This document shows, piece by piece, positions 1 to 14,529 of a stretch of DNA of 64,000 bases (its first letter is position 1; each line of letters opens with the position of its first letter). The stretch is from Lamellibrachia satsuma. Its lineage: Eukaryota > Annelida > Polychaeta > Sabellida > Siboglinidae. The position numbers and the translations under genes were made by a program. Where the stretch lies: assembly GCA_033239005.1 (NCBI GenBank), contig BSQZ01000015.1, positions 3,701,501-3,765,500 of the forward strand, in the 5' to 3' direction. The notes below the pieces were generated by a model. That model searched no databases. It was given only the letters and a program-made list of their open reading frames with translations, and was not told the DNA's origin.

Positions 1-67
1 CTCTCTCTCCCTCTCCCTCTCCCTCTCCCTCTCCCTCTCCCTCCCTCCCCTCCTCTCTCTCTCTCTC

Positions 68-133
<66 letters not shown>

Positions 134-180
134 TCCCTCTCTCTCTCTCTCCCTCTCCGTCTCCGTCTCCGTCTCCGTCG
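1..180. repeat. CT/CTCCCT low-complexity tract at window edge
   Basis: Nearly pure pyrimidine run of CT dinucleotides with CTCCCT variants, ending in four CTCCGT units (about 156-178). It gives spurious Arg/Glu-rich frames on the minus strand. Confidence 0.95.
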
Positions 181-717
181 GCGGCGAACCTTGTTGCAAC
201 CTGCATGAACGAAGACGCAATGAAGTTCAAAATGATTGTCAGCATCATCACTCAAATATGAAATGATAGGTCTACCTCTTGCGCGATACTCCTTCGGTGG
301 CTGGCTGGTGACGTCACGGCTGGTGTTTTGCACGTGAAAAGTGAGAGCAGGCATAATTAAAGTGATCAAAACGAAGCTTCGAGACATTGCGACCTTTACC
401 GTAACTTAATTATTACAAAGTAGAATAGTATATGTATCTGTAGTATTTGTATCTACAGCAGCAACTACATACTTACCAGTTGATTCATAATGCTTCGTGT
501 GTTGCTTGTTGACTTGAGCTGGTTTGCAACTAGAAACAGATGCCAATAAGCTGCACAAGGGATAACTTTACAATGTCGAAACCGTTGCGCTACCTGTATA
601 TGTTGCTACGCATCATCTAAAAAGCAATCATAAGTTAAGTATGAGCAAAATAAAATTTGAATCTGGAACCGCAGCAGCGATTACAAAACTACCGTTTGCT
701 GGTTACGTCTTCTTCGG
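181..717. other. Non-coding stretch
   Basis: No gene seen. One isolated TGACGTCA (CRE) palindrome sits at 309-316, in a context (ACGTCACGG) shared with the CRE array 400 bp downstream. Confidence 0.5.
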
Positions 718-718
718 G

Positions 719-784
719 TGTTAGCTGACGTCACGGTTGATGTTAGCTGACGTCACGGTTGATGTTAGCTGACGTCACGGTTGA
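719..784 (+). repeat. 22-bp tandem repeat x3 carrying a CRE palindrome per unit
   Basis: Three identical 22-bp units, each with a perfect TGACGTCA at 726-733, 748-755 and 770-777. TGACGTCA is the consensus CREB/ATF site. Whether it is used is unknown, since no recognised promoter lies nearby. Confidence 0.85.
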
Positions 785-892
785 TGCTGCGTACATGAAA
801 ACAGAAAGCAGACCAAATTTAAACTGAGCAAAAAATAGCATCACAACATTAGAACTGTTACCCTACCTGCATTAGTTGTGACGTATTCTCTT

Positions 893-966
893 CTGCGTCA
901 TGCTCTGTTCTCTCCTGCGTCATGCTCTGTTCTCTCCTGCGTCATGCTCTGTTCTCTTCTGCGTCC
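893..966 (+). repeat. 22-bp minisatellite, about 3.3 copies
   Basis: Units share CTGCGTCATGCTCTG followed by TTCTCTC; the last copy is partial. Confidence 0.85.
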
Positions 967-2015
967 TCTTCGGTCTACTCTTTTGCTCCTCTCATAAAAA
1001 ATGTTTTTAACTGAAATTGTTTTTTAATGTCTCCCAAACGTTTAGACGTTTAGACGAGGAGTCACCGATATTGCGGACAGGTATTAATTCCTCCACAATA
1101 ACAGCTTTTTCATTTAACTACTTTATTAAGGGTTTCGACATGCAAAATTCGTCAAATTCATGGGAACCGTTGCTTCACGGATGCACGTTTGTGTCATTTT
1201 GTTCCACTGGAGTTCTTGACACCGACAATTTCATATTTGACACTGGATGCGTCATAGTTCAGAAAGTTTATGTAATTTATGTTTTGTGACACCTTTTTGA
1301 AAAGGCATTTTTTGGGGTTTTCCATCATATTGAACTATAGGGGTAATAAAATAATAATACGCAAATCTCATATTCTACAGATAAATGGCAGAAACTTATA
1401 TTATTAATATGCATATATTATTATGTAGAGAAAACTAACAACGAAAACCCGAAATTACCTGTACATTACCGGACTGCCGCGTACGAGAATACGCCACCGG
1501 TGGTGTGACGTAGGCACTTCGATACAGTGACGTCATATCGACGATCGACAATAATTTTAATTATAAATGATAAATACCAGTAACACACACAACGTGAAAG
1601 TAATGTGACACTAATCAATATCTCTTTGTGATGATAGTCAATGTTGAACCGCAACAGCATCAGTTCGCTTACATCTGTCCGTTCTCCGGCCTGTTTAACG
1701 TGAGCGTGGCATCGCGGCAAATTGCAATCCCTTTTAATTTCGTACGACGTATATTTTGACTACCGTCCGTTGACCACATGCGGCATAGTGTCACTGTTCA
1801 ATGTCTAATAATGTCTCAGCTACTCGTTTTCATGTTGCGGACGATCACTAGAGCGCTTCGTTCCTGTTTGACTCCTTAGGAGTGTTGGCCAGTATTCCAC
1901 ACAAGACAAGATGTTGCAGCCTCGTTCTCGGGCGTGCACTACGGAAACTGACATGCACCAAAACCGCACCCACGTCATTTCCGCCGAAGACAGTCGCGAA
2001 GTTCACGTGTTACGT
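967..2015. other. Non-coding stretch
   Basis: Only short spurious frames. A further TGACGTCA lies near 1528. No domain, RNA gene or repeat end was recognised. Confidence 0.45.
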
Positions 2016-2195
2016 CAGTGGTTCCCAACCTTTTTCTCCCCGCGTACCCCCTGTGTCCTGTAGCGACCGGCCTGGTACCCCCATCATAGTGACTTAGAAT
2101 TATAGACGAAACACCATTCAACACTGTCAAAACCAGGCCTCGAGTCGGGGAACAGTTTTGGATAAGGAGACTCGGAGGTGTTCTTTCATGCATAG
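2016..2195 (+). mobile_element. hAT-type DNA transposon / MITE fragment
   Basis: Begins CAGTGGTTCCCAACCTTTTT followed by a CCCCGCGTACCCCC block, the typical terminus of hAT-superfamily non-autonomous elements. The partner terminus was not found nearby, so the 3' end given is approximate and this may be a truncated copy. Confidence 0.5.
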
Positions 2196-2389
2196 TCGCG
2201 CATTACTTTAGTTTACATGCAGAACATTGACGAGAATCGTTGTTCGCCGAGATATGTCGATGGAAACACCAGCAATACCCTCGTGGGCACATCAGCCACA
2301 TGTGGATACGATTCGCTCATCTCATACCCAACATTTGGCAGGGTACGAGCTTCAAATGCATCACGTGCAGTTGAGTCGTTCACGAACGG

Positions 2390-2600
2390 CGTTTGGCGTT
2401 CTAGTTCGCTTTGAATGCTTACACGAGCAAATGTCAAATCACTTCAGTCCTGAGAAATAACGTGCGTAGTAGAACGGCCTCGTGTGGAACAAATACATCG
2501 ATTTTAATCTAAAAAATTGTTTATGGGTTAAAGCGGGGCCAATGCAAGGCGGGCATGCGGTAATGTCGACACGTACGTATTTTAATCCAGTTGTTTCCCA
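2390..2600. repeat. Dispersed repeat, copy 1 (partner near 24.85 kb)
   Basis: Shares the order CAAATCACTT..GAGAAATAACGTGC..GAACGGC..GTG..AACAAATA.ATCGA..TTAA with 24.85-25.06 kb. It is diverged and lies in the same orientation. The family is not recognised. Confidence 0.6.
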
Positions 2601-5600
2601 TTTTTGGTCAGATAGTTGTGGACACGAAACACAGAAGAACAGCACGACAGAGCACCAGCAAATTCACCCAAGCCAATCCAGCCGTCCGTATGCCGCTAGA
2701 TAACAACACCTACGCTGTTAGACTGGGGTACTCATAAACAACGTCCATGCGTTCGATAACAACTCGCTCTTTAAGTCTTTAAGCGCAACTAGGATCGTAT
2801 CGTTGCAGGTGTTATTTCGAGGAGGGGGCATCGGTCATGGGTTTTGGCTTCGGGATTAGAGTTTTTCGTGCATAACCTGTACACCAATACATCGCAGCCT
2901 GGCAAACTAATGGGTGCCTTTCCGCGATCCGACTCTCCCTACCAAATTCTACCAATTTAAAATATTTACCTATATCTTACCGAAGTTAAAAATAAATTAA
3001 TGTATGTACATTATTGATTTTTCAAATATGTTGCTTTTATTACCCAGAAATGGAAACTTCACGCGTATTAATCTGTAAACTGACCAGTAGATCCTAAGCA
3101 AATTGCCATTTGTCGACAACTATGCCTTTTTTACCACTGGAAGTGCCCTTTATGAATGAAACACCTGATGGAAAATCAATATTGTGGAAAGGTTGTTCGA
3201 TGGTCCGTATAGTACATTTCGTTCTTCTTCGAAGCAGCCCAAAGTTTTCTCAGTCGCTGCGCATCTTATGACAGTCTGTGCCAAAGGTTTGGTGGAAGCC
3301 CCAGATTACGCCAAAAATATCCATTGTGCATCTGATCAAATCAGACTAATCAGGAAAAAATCCCATTAATGTGTGGCCACCTGTTTTGTTCTGTCTGGCG
3401 ATTTCAGCTATCTAGTTGTCGATCATTACCACCTGTATGTATCAACCACGACTTGCTATATTTACCATTAATCGCTCTATCAGCGTAGATATCACAAGAC
3501 GGTTCGTCGATAAATGGACCATATGTAGGCCCGAACACCTGTTGCTGTGCACCAGAACCGGGACAGTCGCCAACTAGACCCTGGACACCGTCTGTTCAAT
3601 GCCTTGGTTCAATGACTCGTGTACTGCGAAGAAAGAAAAAACATTCTTAACGATCGAAGAAGCCCAGGCATTCTCGGCCTGCGGTTTATCAAGTCGAACC
3701 AGTGGGCGGAAATGTTTCGTCAAATAATGGCTGCTCCCGAGGCGTACGCCTGTCGTCTGCTGTTGTTTATGGCGCGTAACCACCACAGTGACACTCTTTG
3801 TCAGGCGTTAGCGTAACCGTTGTTTACGTTGAAGCTAATCATTCATTGTACAATAAATCAGCTTCAGGTCTTTTACGAGGTCGATGAGTAGGTTGTTACA
3901 TGAACTTCATGACATAAAAGATTATATATAAGAGGTTGCACTGTGTAGACTCCTACCGTGAGGTTATCAAGGTTAGTTTGTAGTCGTCATTAAAACAAAT
4001 TTTATATGAAAACTATGTCTACGACTACACTGTACTGTAGTGCCAGTGGGTGCATGGACATGGTTGCTTTTGGTAAACGTTGGGAAAGCGTTGGTAAACT
4101 TTCATAAAGTAGCTGTATGGTCACAAACTAGATAATTAGGTTGTGTGTTAAAAATGTCCTATTTTTGCAACTGAACAGTTTCCAGAAATTGTTCCTGTGT
4201 TTTTTGCGGAACTGTGCGTGATGTGTATGGTAAAATTGTACAGTATAGCACTGAAAAATGTGGAACAATGCACTTTGTAAAGACAAGGCGTAGGCTGTCA
4301 GTGTGTCAAATACTGCCAGTTGGCAGTCGTGGGGTACTAAGTGTTTACGTCCTTTGTTCGCGGCTGACTTGCACCGAGGTACAGCGGTTCATGTGCGGTT
4401 CATGTGCCCCGCCGCGACGTCTGCACCTAGTCGACCCTCGGCGGTCGACAGGGTGACAGATCTCCGTGGAACGCCAGACACGGACTGCTTCCGTTGTAGG
4501 ACCTGTGGTGGCAGTAGCAGACCCTGTTTGCCGTGCGGGAGACGACGAAGTTCAATAACCCCTGGCTTCAGTTGCTTGGGCAACTTTTTAATGCATCTTG
4601 TTCATTCACCTGCGTAGACATATACAAGTCTATAAACGAGAAGAACTTTATGCGTGAATAGTTTACACAACATAGGCTTAGCTGTAGCGTGACTAAAACC
4701 TGTGAGTAAAGTCGCGTTGAAGTTGGTGTGTACATTGTCATCCACGAAGTTGCGCGTTTATTTCAATTGACACAGCACGCGCGAGATGATTATAGCCACC
4801 GGTAGCGATTGGGTGTTGTTTAGTCGAATACGGGTATGTTGATTGCAAACTTTTGTAGTAGGGTATTTAGGATAACGGAAAGGAGGGGTACAAAAGGGGC
4901 CAGGATTAGCCACCCATTACTGACCGAATGCCCCCTCATAAACACGCCACTGAAACATTTCCGGAAAACTCGTTAATCTGGACAGGTACACCGGAGACCA
5001 AGGTGTCTGGATTAACGACGTTCCACTGTACATGCTGTATATGAAACCATGTTGGCCATTGAAGCCCTGTATGTTGTCGTGTTTGTTTTATTCTCCGTTG
5101 GTTGGTGCGGCTCTGTGTGTCTTAATGTCAGTTCAATATTTAATCGAGCATGCCTAATGTAGGCCCCGATTGTGACCTAGTCTTTTAAAACAAACGTTGA
5201 ACAACTTGTGCGATCCATTGTTCCTTGTACAGTGTCTAAGAACCGTCAGCACTTGATGTACACATATTGTTGGTTTCAGCAGTTCGGCTTCAAGGCGCAC
5301 TAGTGTTCGTTATGCAGCGACCGTCACAACGCCACTGTCGCTAGGCAACCGAATGACGGGCCAACACAACTGTTTTGATGAACCAAAGTGTTACCATTAT
5401 CTGTTTATGAGCATCGACCTTGCGTTCAGCATATGATGCAAACATCGTGTTTACATTAGGCCCTACACGCTGAATCATGTTTGCATTACACGTTGAATGC
5501 AATTCAGGGCGAATCATTCAAATTAAACGTATAATGAACGGTCAAATTATATTTAAACATTGTGTTTCATGAAAATGGATTGGGCTGCCAAGATGTTGGA

Positions 5601-6590
5601 ATATGTACATATTTGATACCAAATAACACGCATGATGTTGCGATATAAACAGTCAAACTTTGTACCGTTAACAAATACAGGATCCGCGTGTGGTCATTGT
5701 TTGTTGATTGGTTATATAAAGTAATATAGCTTTCAAGAGGATTGCTCTCCCGGTCACTGGTTACGCAATCATTGTCCTAGAATCTTATTAGTGCAAATTG
5801 CAGACATGTCAACATTTCTTGGAAACACAGGCATTGGTCGCGTCTTTCCGGAGTCGCTGAATGATTTGTCAAGTAATTAATTCACTTGACTGCGACGACC
5901 CATGCCTGACCATTGTCGTTCGTGTCAACGACACACGACTGTTGATGTGCGGGGCGTTGTTGGAATATTGTTCTCGCCAAGAGGTCTAGCTCCGGGCATT
6001 GTCTTCTCCAACCCAAACATCTGTCAATCTTGTTAGCAGCTGATGGGGGTTTCCGGCATGAGCGCGTCGTCCGATCGAATGCGTGGCCTGCCGCGTCATC
6101 CTTTGCATTGGCGAAAGTTCAACCACAAAGACAAGAATTCATGAAATTCCGTTTTCTGGACAACCTTCTATGCTTTTCATAAATGTTAATGCGAATTACG
6201 ATTGTGTTCAGGTCCGCATTCCATTCTTGAAATCGTCGCCACTACGAAGCTAACAATATCAAGACTTCTACTGCGTGCAAAATGCCTCGGAAACCCGAAC
6301 TCAGAGGTGTGTAAAACTAAAGAGTTTACCGATCCCAGATCGGTGTGTAATTTGAATATTGTCAACATATGGATGAATATGCGGAGAAGCTAAGGAAAAT
6401 TATTGCATTCATTACGTGCCATTGAAAGATTCGGTTAAACATACAAGTGTACCCGGACAGTACAAGTAGAAATAAGTATGAACTGAATATAATTACGTGA
6501 ACCGAACACATGCAGTCATGCATACGGTTATACAGTTTATAAGAATGCGTGTAAACCGCACGTCATGGCCGTTCTTTTCGTTCTTGTGTG
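2601..6590. other. Intergenic stretch, no recognised gene
   Basis: No conserved exon was recognised. The segment 4390-4620 is G+C-rich with a Cys-rich frame, but no family match. Sequence near 4900-4960 ends CCCCTCATAAACACGCCACTG, like the ends of the elements at 14.4 and 59.7 kb. Segment 5385-5590 (containing TTACCATTATCTGTTTA and TTTAAACATTGTGTTTCAT) belongs to a repeat also seen near 14.72-14.80 kb (inverted) and 21.30-21.43 kb. Confidence 0.4.
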
Positions 6591-6722
6591 ATTGCGTGTG
6601 TACGTGCATGCGTGCGTGCCCATGGGTGTACGTCGTCGGCTGTGTGTGCAATGTATACGTGCGCGTGAATGTATGTGTGTACATGTATGTACGTGTGCGT
6701 ACATGTGTGTACGTGTACACCA
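6590..6722 (+). repeat. GTGTAC/GTGCGT-rich degenerate TG repeat
   Basis: Imperfect alternating TG/TACG tract; it gives spurious Val/Tyr and His/Thr frames. Confidence 0.7.
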
Positions 6723-6901
6723 GTAAGCCGGGACGTTGTCTCTCCCACTCACCAGACCACGACGACAACAGATGGTCGGTGTTGTTTTGGTGTATAACGA
6801 CACACGTTACTTGATTATCGCCGCAGAGTTGATAATTGATTTGTTTTGTTCGTATCTATGCAGCTCGTGGACACGGGCGTTGTTCCACCGGATATCAACA
6901 A

Positions 6902-6970
6902 CTGCCAGTGACCACCGGACAATGAACGGTCACTCCGAGGGAGTCTGCGTCTACACACGCTGCCTGGCCG
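6902..6970 (+). repeat. Direct repeat copy 1 (partner 7131-7190)
   Basis: GCCAGTGACCACCGGACA.TGAACG ... GGGAGTCTGCGTCTACACACGCTGCCTGGCC recurs about 230 bp downstream, with a short internal deletion. Confidence 0.75.
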
Positions 6971-7130
6971 TAAAGACAGACCATGGACTTGTATCTCGGC
7001 TCTTTAACTGTGTAGCAGTTAGAAGTGTTTGATACAGAAATGTGGAAGTCTTAAGTGTCACCAAATATTCCATATACAAACGTGTATATAATTATTGCCC
7101 AAGTAACGCTGCCTGCCCGCACGCCCGCCC

Positions 7131-7190
7131 GCTGTCAGTGACCACCAGACAGTGAACGAAGGAGTCCGCGTCTACGCGCGCTGCCTGGCC
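7131..7190 (+). repeat. Direct repeat copy 2 (partner 6902-6970)
   Basis: Contains GTCAGTGACCACCAGACA and GGAGTCCGCGTCTACGCGCG; it ends at the same GCTGCCTGGCC. Confidence 0.75.
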
Positions 7191-8814
7191 CTATTGTATT
7201 TTATTATGATCAATACATTAAAAAAAGCATATGTTTAAGACAATGAAAGGACGATCCAACTCAGCGACGATCGTGGGGTTTTGTTTTATTATTAAACTCA
7301 ACTTCTATTGTTTCCCATTATACGAGGCCACTGGGTCTGTTCCGTTTTCAGCGCGTGCAATATTGCCCGGATTAAGGCAATATGCAGTTATATAGCCAAA
7401 AACAGAGTACAAATGTAGACCACACGAGGCACCCGGCGACACAACGTTTATAGTAAATCGTCTGATTGACCTCGGCTAAAAGCTAGTGCACTGGCCTTCG
7501 TTGCCAAGATGCACCGTCTAAACACTGGTACGTGCCTCGCGGGCGAACGAGGGCTACTCGAGGCGTGTAAAACCAGATACTGCGGAGTGTGTGTGGATAT
7601 TGAAGGCATTCGGCGAGTAGTGCGATTAAATATGTAGATCTCGTAGCAATCATTCAATTCATGACCAGTTCGTGACCTCTCAAGTGTTGAATTGGTCCAC
7701 GGCGATAAATCAAAGCGCTCGGATATATGCACCAACGCTTGCCAACGGTCAAGTGACTTTTCAAAGAACTGTACGACATAAGCCGCGTAGGACACCTACA
7801 TTTTCACCTGGACATAATTTGTTTTATCTCTTGCCGACTGGTTCATGAGTGCTCGCATTTCGTACCGGGACTGACACCGAAAAAGTCTCGTCTGCGTATG
7901 TTGAGCGTACGCACTGTCGACGCGTGGGGAATTTGAAACCCTCACCACTTTGTTGAGTGCTACCATACGTTGCACTCCGATATGAATAGACTGCAATGTA
8001 TTATGCACGGTTAGGTCCCAGTGATCGCATTCAGTCGGCATCCCTCTACAATGCAGTGATGTTGTGTTGATACAGTGTAGTGCCGTCGGTAAATCACTAC
8101 TTCCACGTAAACGATGCATGTACAAGCAAATTATAATCAGGTTTCATGTTCGTTTTATTTTAACGCAGGTCGACACGATATCTGAATAAATATTTTACGG
8201 AAACAGGGAATGCGCACTGATGGGTGTTGGTGATGGATGACCATGTCCGTTGTATGGAGGTGTTCGTTATAGACATGTATACAGAGTACACATGTAACCC
8301 AGTCGCTGGTTAAACGTGTTACTCCACTGTGAATTAACACAGTGCCGCTGTAAATTAACACAGTGCCGAACATGACTGTCAATATAGAATGTTAGCTGTC
8401 CCAAACGAAAATTGTCGAAATATGTTCAACGAGACATTTCACGCACATTGTCACGTGCTTTGTGTTTCCGTAAAATACTGTTGATCATGTGGAATGTTGT
8501 TTTCAATTTTACCATGCTTACACGATCACCATCTTGCGTCATGAATCACTGACATTTCTGGCATTACTCAAATCTGTGAAGTGTGAAGAAAACGATCTTT
8601 GTCTCAGAACACAACAAAGGCATTTAAACATTTTGCTTTGGGACATGCCAACTGGGTATAATGAATTTTATTGTGAATATGCATTTAATCGAGTAATCAA
8701 AACGACATTCCTTAATTTGACAAGCTAGGCAACATGTGAAGAAGTATTTATCATAACCACGAAACGTAGGCCTGTCATATTCGTCACAATGCTAGTACCA
8801 GCTGAATTTCCATA
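7191..8814. other. Intergenic stretch, no recognised gene
   Basis: Two back-to-back minus-strand frames (about 7448-7795 and 7796-8125) match no family I know. They are treated as chance openings. Confidence 0.4.
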
Positions 8815-9334
8815 TAGGGTAGGGTGGGACAAGGAGACCCCGTTAAGGGAAAATGGCTGCAGTCATTAATAAACGTATTATTTTGAGGCATCCGTGCTGG
8901 TAAACGATTGATGTGTGGATGTAGTATGTAACACCAAAACATTAGTGACGATTGACAACAACCAAATCATGTTATCGCTGATTAGATATATTGCCCCAGA
9001 GGTGAGGCAAGATGCCCCCTCCTATAGGCCAAGAAGGGCGTCTTGCCCACAACAGTAGCATTCTTTCACCGTTTGTGAAATAAAGAATATTTAAATTAAA
9101 CAAACTATTTCAAAACATAAAAAAGCATTGAGTTTTATTTTATCCAGACAGGCATCAAACATGCACCATTTAGTAACTCTCGGACTCGCTGTGGCAGATG
9201 AAACACCACACTCCAGACGTGTACTCATTGTACAACTGAAACTGTATCCACACCTCCAGTTCACGAAGGGTTCACCGCATATGATATATGGCCACGCTTC
9301 CTCGTCGCTGCTGGTTTAACAAGGTTTAACAAGA

Positions 9335-10905
<1,571 letters not shown>

Positions 10906-11249
10906 GCCCTAAATAGACACGATGTAAACATATCTTAATTTCCATGCTAATACTAATCAGTGCCTACATTGTGTAACAATAAATGGAACTGTATACATTA
11001 ATGATGAATATAAAACGGGTTGCACGATGTTAAAAGCTATCTGGATGTTTCAGCACAAGAGTGACATTTTTTTTTACTTCATGCAAAAAAAATTTAAATG
11101 CAGATTTGTTCCAGTCTATTTCATCTGCATGTGCTTTTGGGCAGAATATGCACTGGATAGCAGCATTGTACTCATCCACCAGAGACAGACTCACGTACGT
11201 ATAACGTTGGAAATGCGAGAGGTCTCCTTGCCCCACCCTACCCTACCTG

Positions 11250-14138
11250 TAGTATGAGATGGTTAATTTGAGATGTTTAATTTTCATCAATTTGCATTGT
11301 GTTTAACGTGAACAACTGATTACTAACCCGGTGGAATTCACAAATACAAAATTGTATACACTTCCACCCTTTCCTCCGACATATGATCTTTGCAAATATC
11401 TTGATTGTTGAGTCACCAATGTAGATCGATTACATAATTGTTATGCTAACAAATAGCTTCTATTTGCTCAAGTTTGCGTGACGTATAACTTTAAAGGATG
11501 GTGTTATGACTAATATATACTTGAAAAATGGCGTAAGACAATCGGTAGAAGCGATCAGGTAAGCAAGGAAAGTGCAGTCCATATATGAACATAACGACTC
11601 GCGTGAGCGAGTTCACATTTGAGGTCACACATTGCTCGGGCTCACCAGACCGTGTCTTACGCCAAACCTACATTCCGAAGACGCATCGTAATTAAGATTC
11701 ACATTTTACACATTATCTACGTTGCGTGAGCGTGTATTGAACGTCCTGCACACTGAGTCAATGTTTCCATTGACTAATGCGGTACGCGTCGTGAGGTTAT
11801 CTCGCACAATGATCAGCGCGACTGGTGTGTTCGTGGTGACTAGTCGTTGCAGATAATTTTATCGGCGCCCAAATTGCCAATTGCTCTTGGTGCGTGTTGG
11901 GGTCGTTCCACACTAACAGTGTTTTTACATCGCCGTATCCTAAACTTGGCAAAAGTCGTACGCTCATTTTAGGGGACGCCCCGAAAACGTACAAATGATG
12001 TCCAAAAATCCCCCCACATTGGCCCACTTTATGGAGCGTTCCTTCCCCGAAATCGGCCCCGAAATATTATCCGATTAATGTCACAATAATCAAAGCGTCT
12101 TTTAAATGACAACAACCTCATGAAATCTGTACTTGGTCCTGTTTAATCTGGCGTCATTGATCTGGTGTGAGTCAAGACAGTAAATGACTAATGCGGTGGA
12201 CATTAGCTGGCAAGACATGACCCAAGGGCTTTGTCAACGCTCTTTATAAAGGTGGTTAGCGGCTCTTCCGTGGAATGTTGTTAGTTCTGTTGTAACTATA
12301 TAAGGTGTTGCCTGGATGTATCTGCATAATTTGTCGGCGAAACTGCTTGCATGTCGATGTTTGTTAAGAAAGTAAGACACATTCCAGGGACACTTGACAA
12401 TGTCCACGTCACCGAAGTTCTATATTAGAGTGACCAATGCAAGAATGTCATAGCACCTAGCATAAATGTGGTTCCTTTGTTTTTGTCCTGATGTTTGTAA
12501 CGTTCCGGGTGTGTACGTTTCTATCATGTGACATCATCTTCACAAGTGATGTCACACGAAAGGCCCAGTCATCAGAATCACCTGCATATGGCTATAGGTA
12601 ATATGATATACCATAAGCATGCTCACGCACACGCGCATCATATATAATTATAGATGCACATATTCACGCAAAAAGTCAGCCCGTCATCAGGCTTGTCCAA
12701 AGGTCTATACTTCCCCTGTTCAAATAATAGGAGACTCGATGGTCGTAAGCTAAAAGGAAATTGCTTGTCTTCCAACTATGCAAATTATAAGACAATTCGC
12801 TAAAAACAGGGTGGATAGTTCCAACACAAAAACCTTGAATGACATTTCTAAACATCTGTTTTTTATAAAAAAAAAAAACTGTCCCTGGAGGGGAGGAGGC
12901 GCAACCTACAATCCACCTGCTGCGTGCAGACGAACTAATCCCGCCAACGCTGTTGTCCAAAAAATCGATAGTTCGCAGGAGAGCGGGCGTAGATTTACTG
13001 CCTGTTGCCAGGCGCCCGTTCTCGGCTGGTAAACACTTCGTTTTCCGCGATGTACTCGCTTTTCTCGTTACTCGATCGTCCGTCACGTTATCTCCGCGGT
13101 TCGTACACACACGTCTCTTCCAAGGACAGAGAGAAATGTATATTATGCGCTCCGTGTGGTGGCACACTTGAAAAAAATGTGGTACGCTGGATGAAGAATG
13201 CTTTAATATATATAGTATTAATGTTGTAGTGTTTAAAGTTTAAACCATCAGCTATATGACGGTCACACGGTGTAGTGTTAAATATGTATGCAGCCCATGG
13301 ATACTTTCTCCAAAACAAACATAAACGTTCATATAGCAGCAGCGGATCCAGAGGGATGTCTTAGGGGTCTCAAGACCCCCATAGACCCTGGGAGGCGGGT
13401 CTTAGACCCCTGTGTCCGTGGCAAATATCACGGTAGAGGACAACGTGCATATATGCCTACATCGGAACTAGTGTCAATGTAAAGACTGAAGTATTAGCAG
13501 CCGGCTAACAGTAACCCTTATGTAAGTAAAACGACATATGTGTCATCCCGTCACCCCTCCGCCCCCCCCCACCCCACCCCACCCCGTTCGTAAGTAAAAC
13601 GACATATGACTATGACCGACTGTGACCCCCTTGCCAAAGGGTACATCCATCCCTGACATAGTACCCATGTCCATGATAGTACCCGTACAATTTTCGCTAT
13701 AATCCTTGACAGGATACACTTTTTGACATCGTACCTGCTGCAATTGACCTACTTCGGGGACACGTCCACAAATCAGATGCGTGGATGGAAATGTTTGTCC
13801 TTCGCGGAGAATTCCGCACATTAATCGATGTTACTCTCGCCTCACCGAACAGGAAGGCGCGCTGACATTTGCGTGAAAAAAATCCGGGTAGTGTTACGAT
13901 AAAGGTTAACCATTGAAGACTAATACTTATTATTGTTGTTTTCGTCATACGAGGAAGTGGACAGCATTGATTGTGGACCATTCACTAGGCGCATGTTTAC
14001 GATACCTTACGCTACCGCTGACATTGCGTGGAAATGTTCTGACAGTGTTACAATAAAGGGCAATCTTTGACGATTAATTGTTGTTGTCGTCGCAGGAGGA
14101 GGTGGCGCCTGCTGCGGTCGCGGACCAACGAAGAAACG
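11250..14138. other. Intergenic stretch, no recognised gene
   Basis: A 163-codon minus-strand frame at 12676-13167 begins at GTG and shows no domain. Segment 13341-13440 (GCGGATCCAGAGGG, then GGGGTCTCAAGACCCC dyads) looks like a MITE end. A C-rich run at 13561-13585 is flanked by two copies of GTAAGTAAAACGACATATG. Confidence 0.4.
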
Positions 14139-14240
14139 ACATGGTGGCAATAACGTGGTGGCAACAACGTGGTGGCAACAACGTGGTGGCAACAACGTGA
14201 TGGCAACAACGTGGTGGCAACAACGTGGTGGCAACAACGC
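14139..14240 (+). repeat. 15-bp minisatellite, about 7 copies
   Basis: Unit AACGTGGTGGCAACA with few changes; the 15-bp period keeps frame but no gene is evident. Confidence 0.9.
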
Positions 14241-14329
14241 TAGACCGCTGGGGTGGACGGACGTATCACAACAACGGTGGGAAAGTACGTGGAGTCGTAC
14301 TGACCTCCCACAATCCGTGGCGTATTTCG

Positions 14330-14520
14330 AGGGGGGCGCTGGGCCACGCCCTCATTTGACTTGAATTTTTTGGTATAATATTTAACCCGTTGCGCCACTA
14401 CGTGACAGCATGGTAAACTAATGGGTGACTAAGCTTGCCCCCCTCATAACTAAGCTTGCCCCCTACGCTCCCCCACCGTGAGAACCTAGATACACCACTG
14501 CGTACAATCTACTGGCGTTA
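14330..14520. repeat. Dispersed repeat (copy also at about 59.66-59.82 kb)
   Basis: Shares GTTGCGCCACTAC, AGCATGGTAAAC and AAGCTTGCCCCC in the same order with the 59.7-kb copy. It ends AGAACC.AGATACACCACTG, resembling a DNA-element terminus. Confidence 0.6.
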
Positions 14521-14529
14521 ATACTAACC

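Noticed and set aside
12676..13167. 163-codon minus-strand frame
   Set aside because: Starts at GTG, no domain, crosses a poly-A/T run; likely chance.
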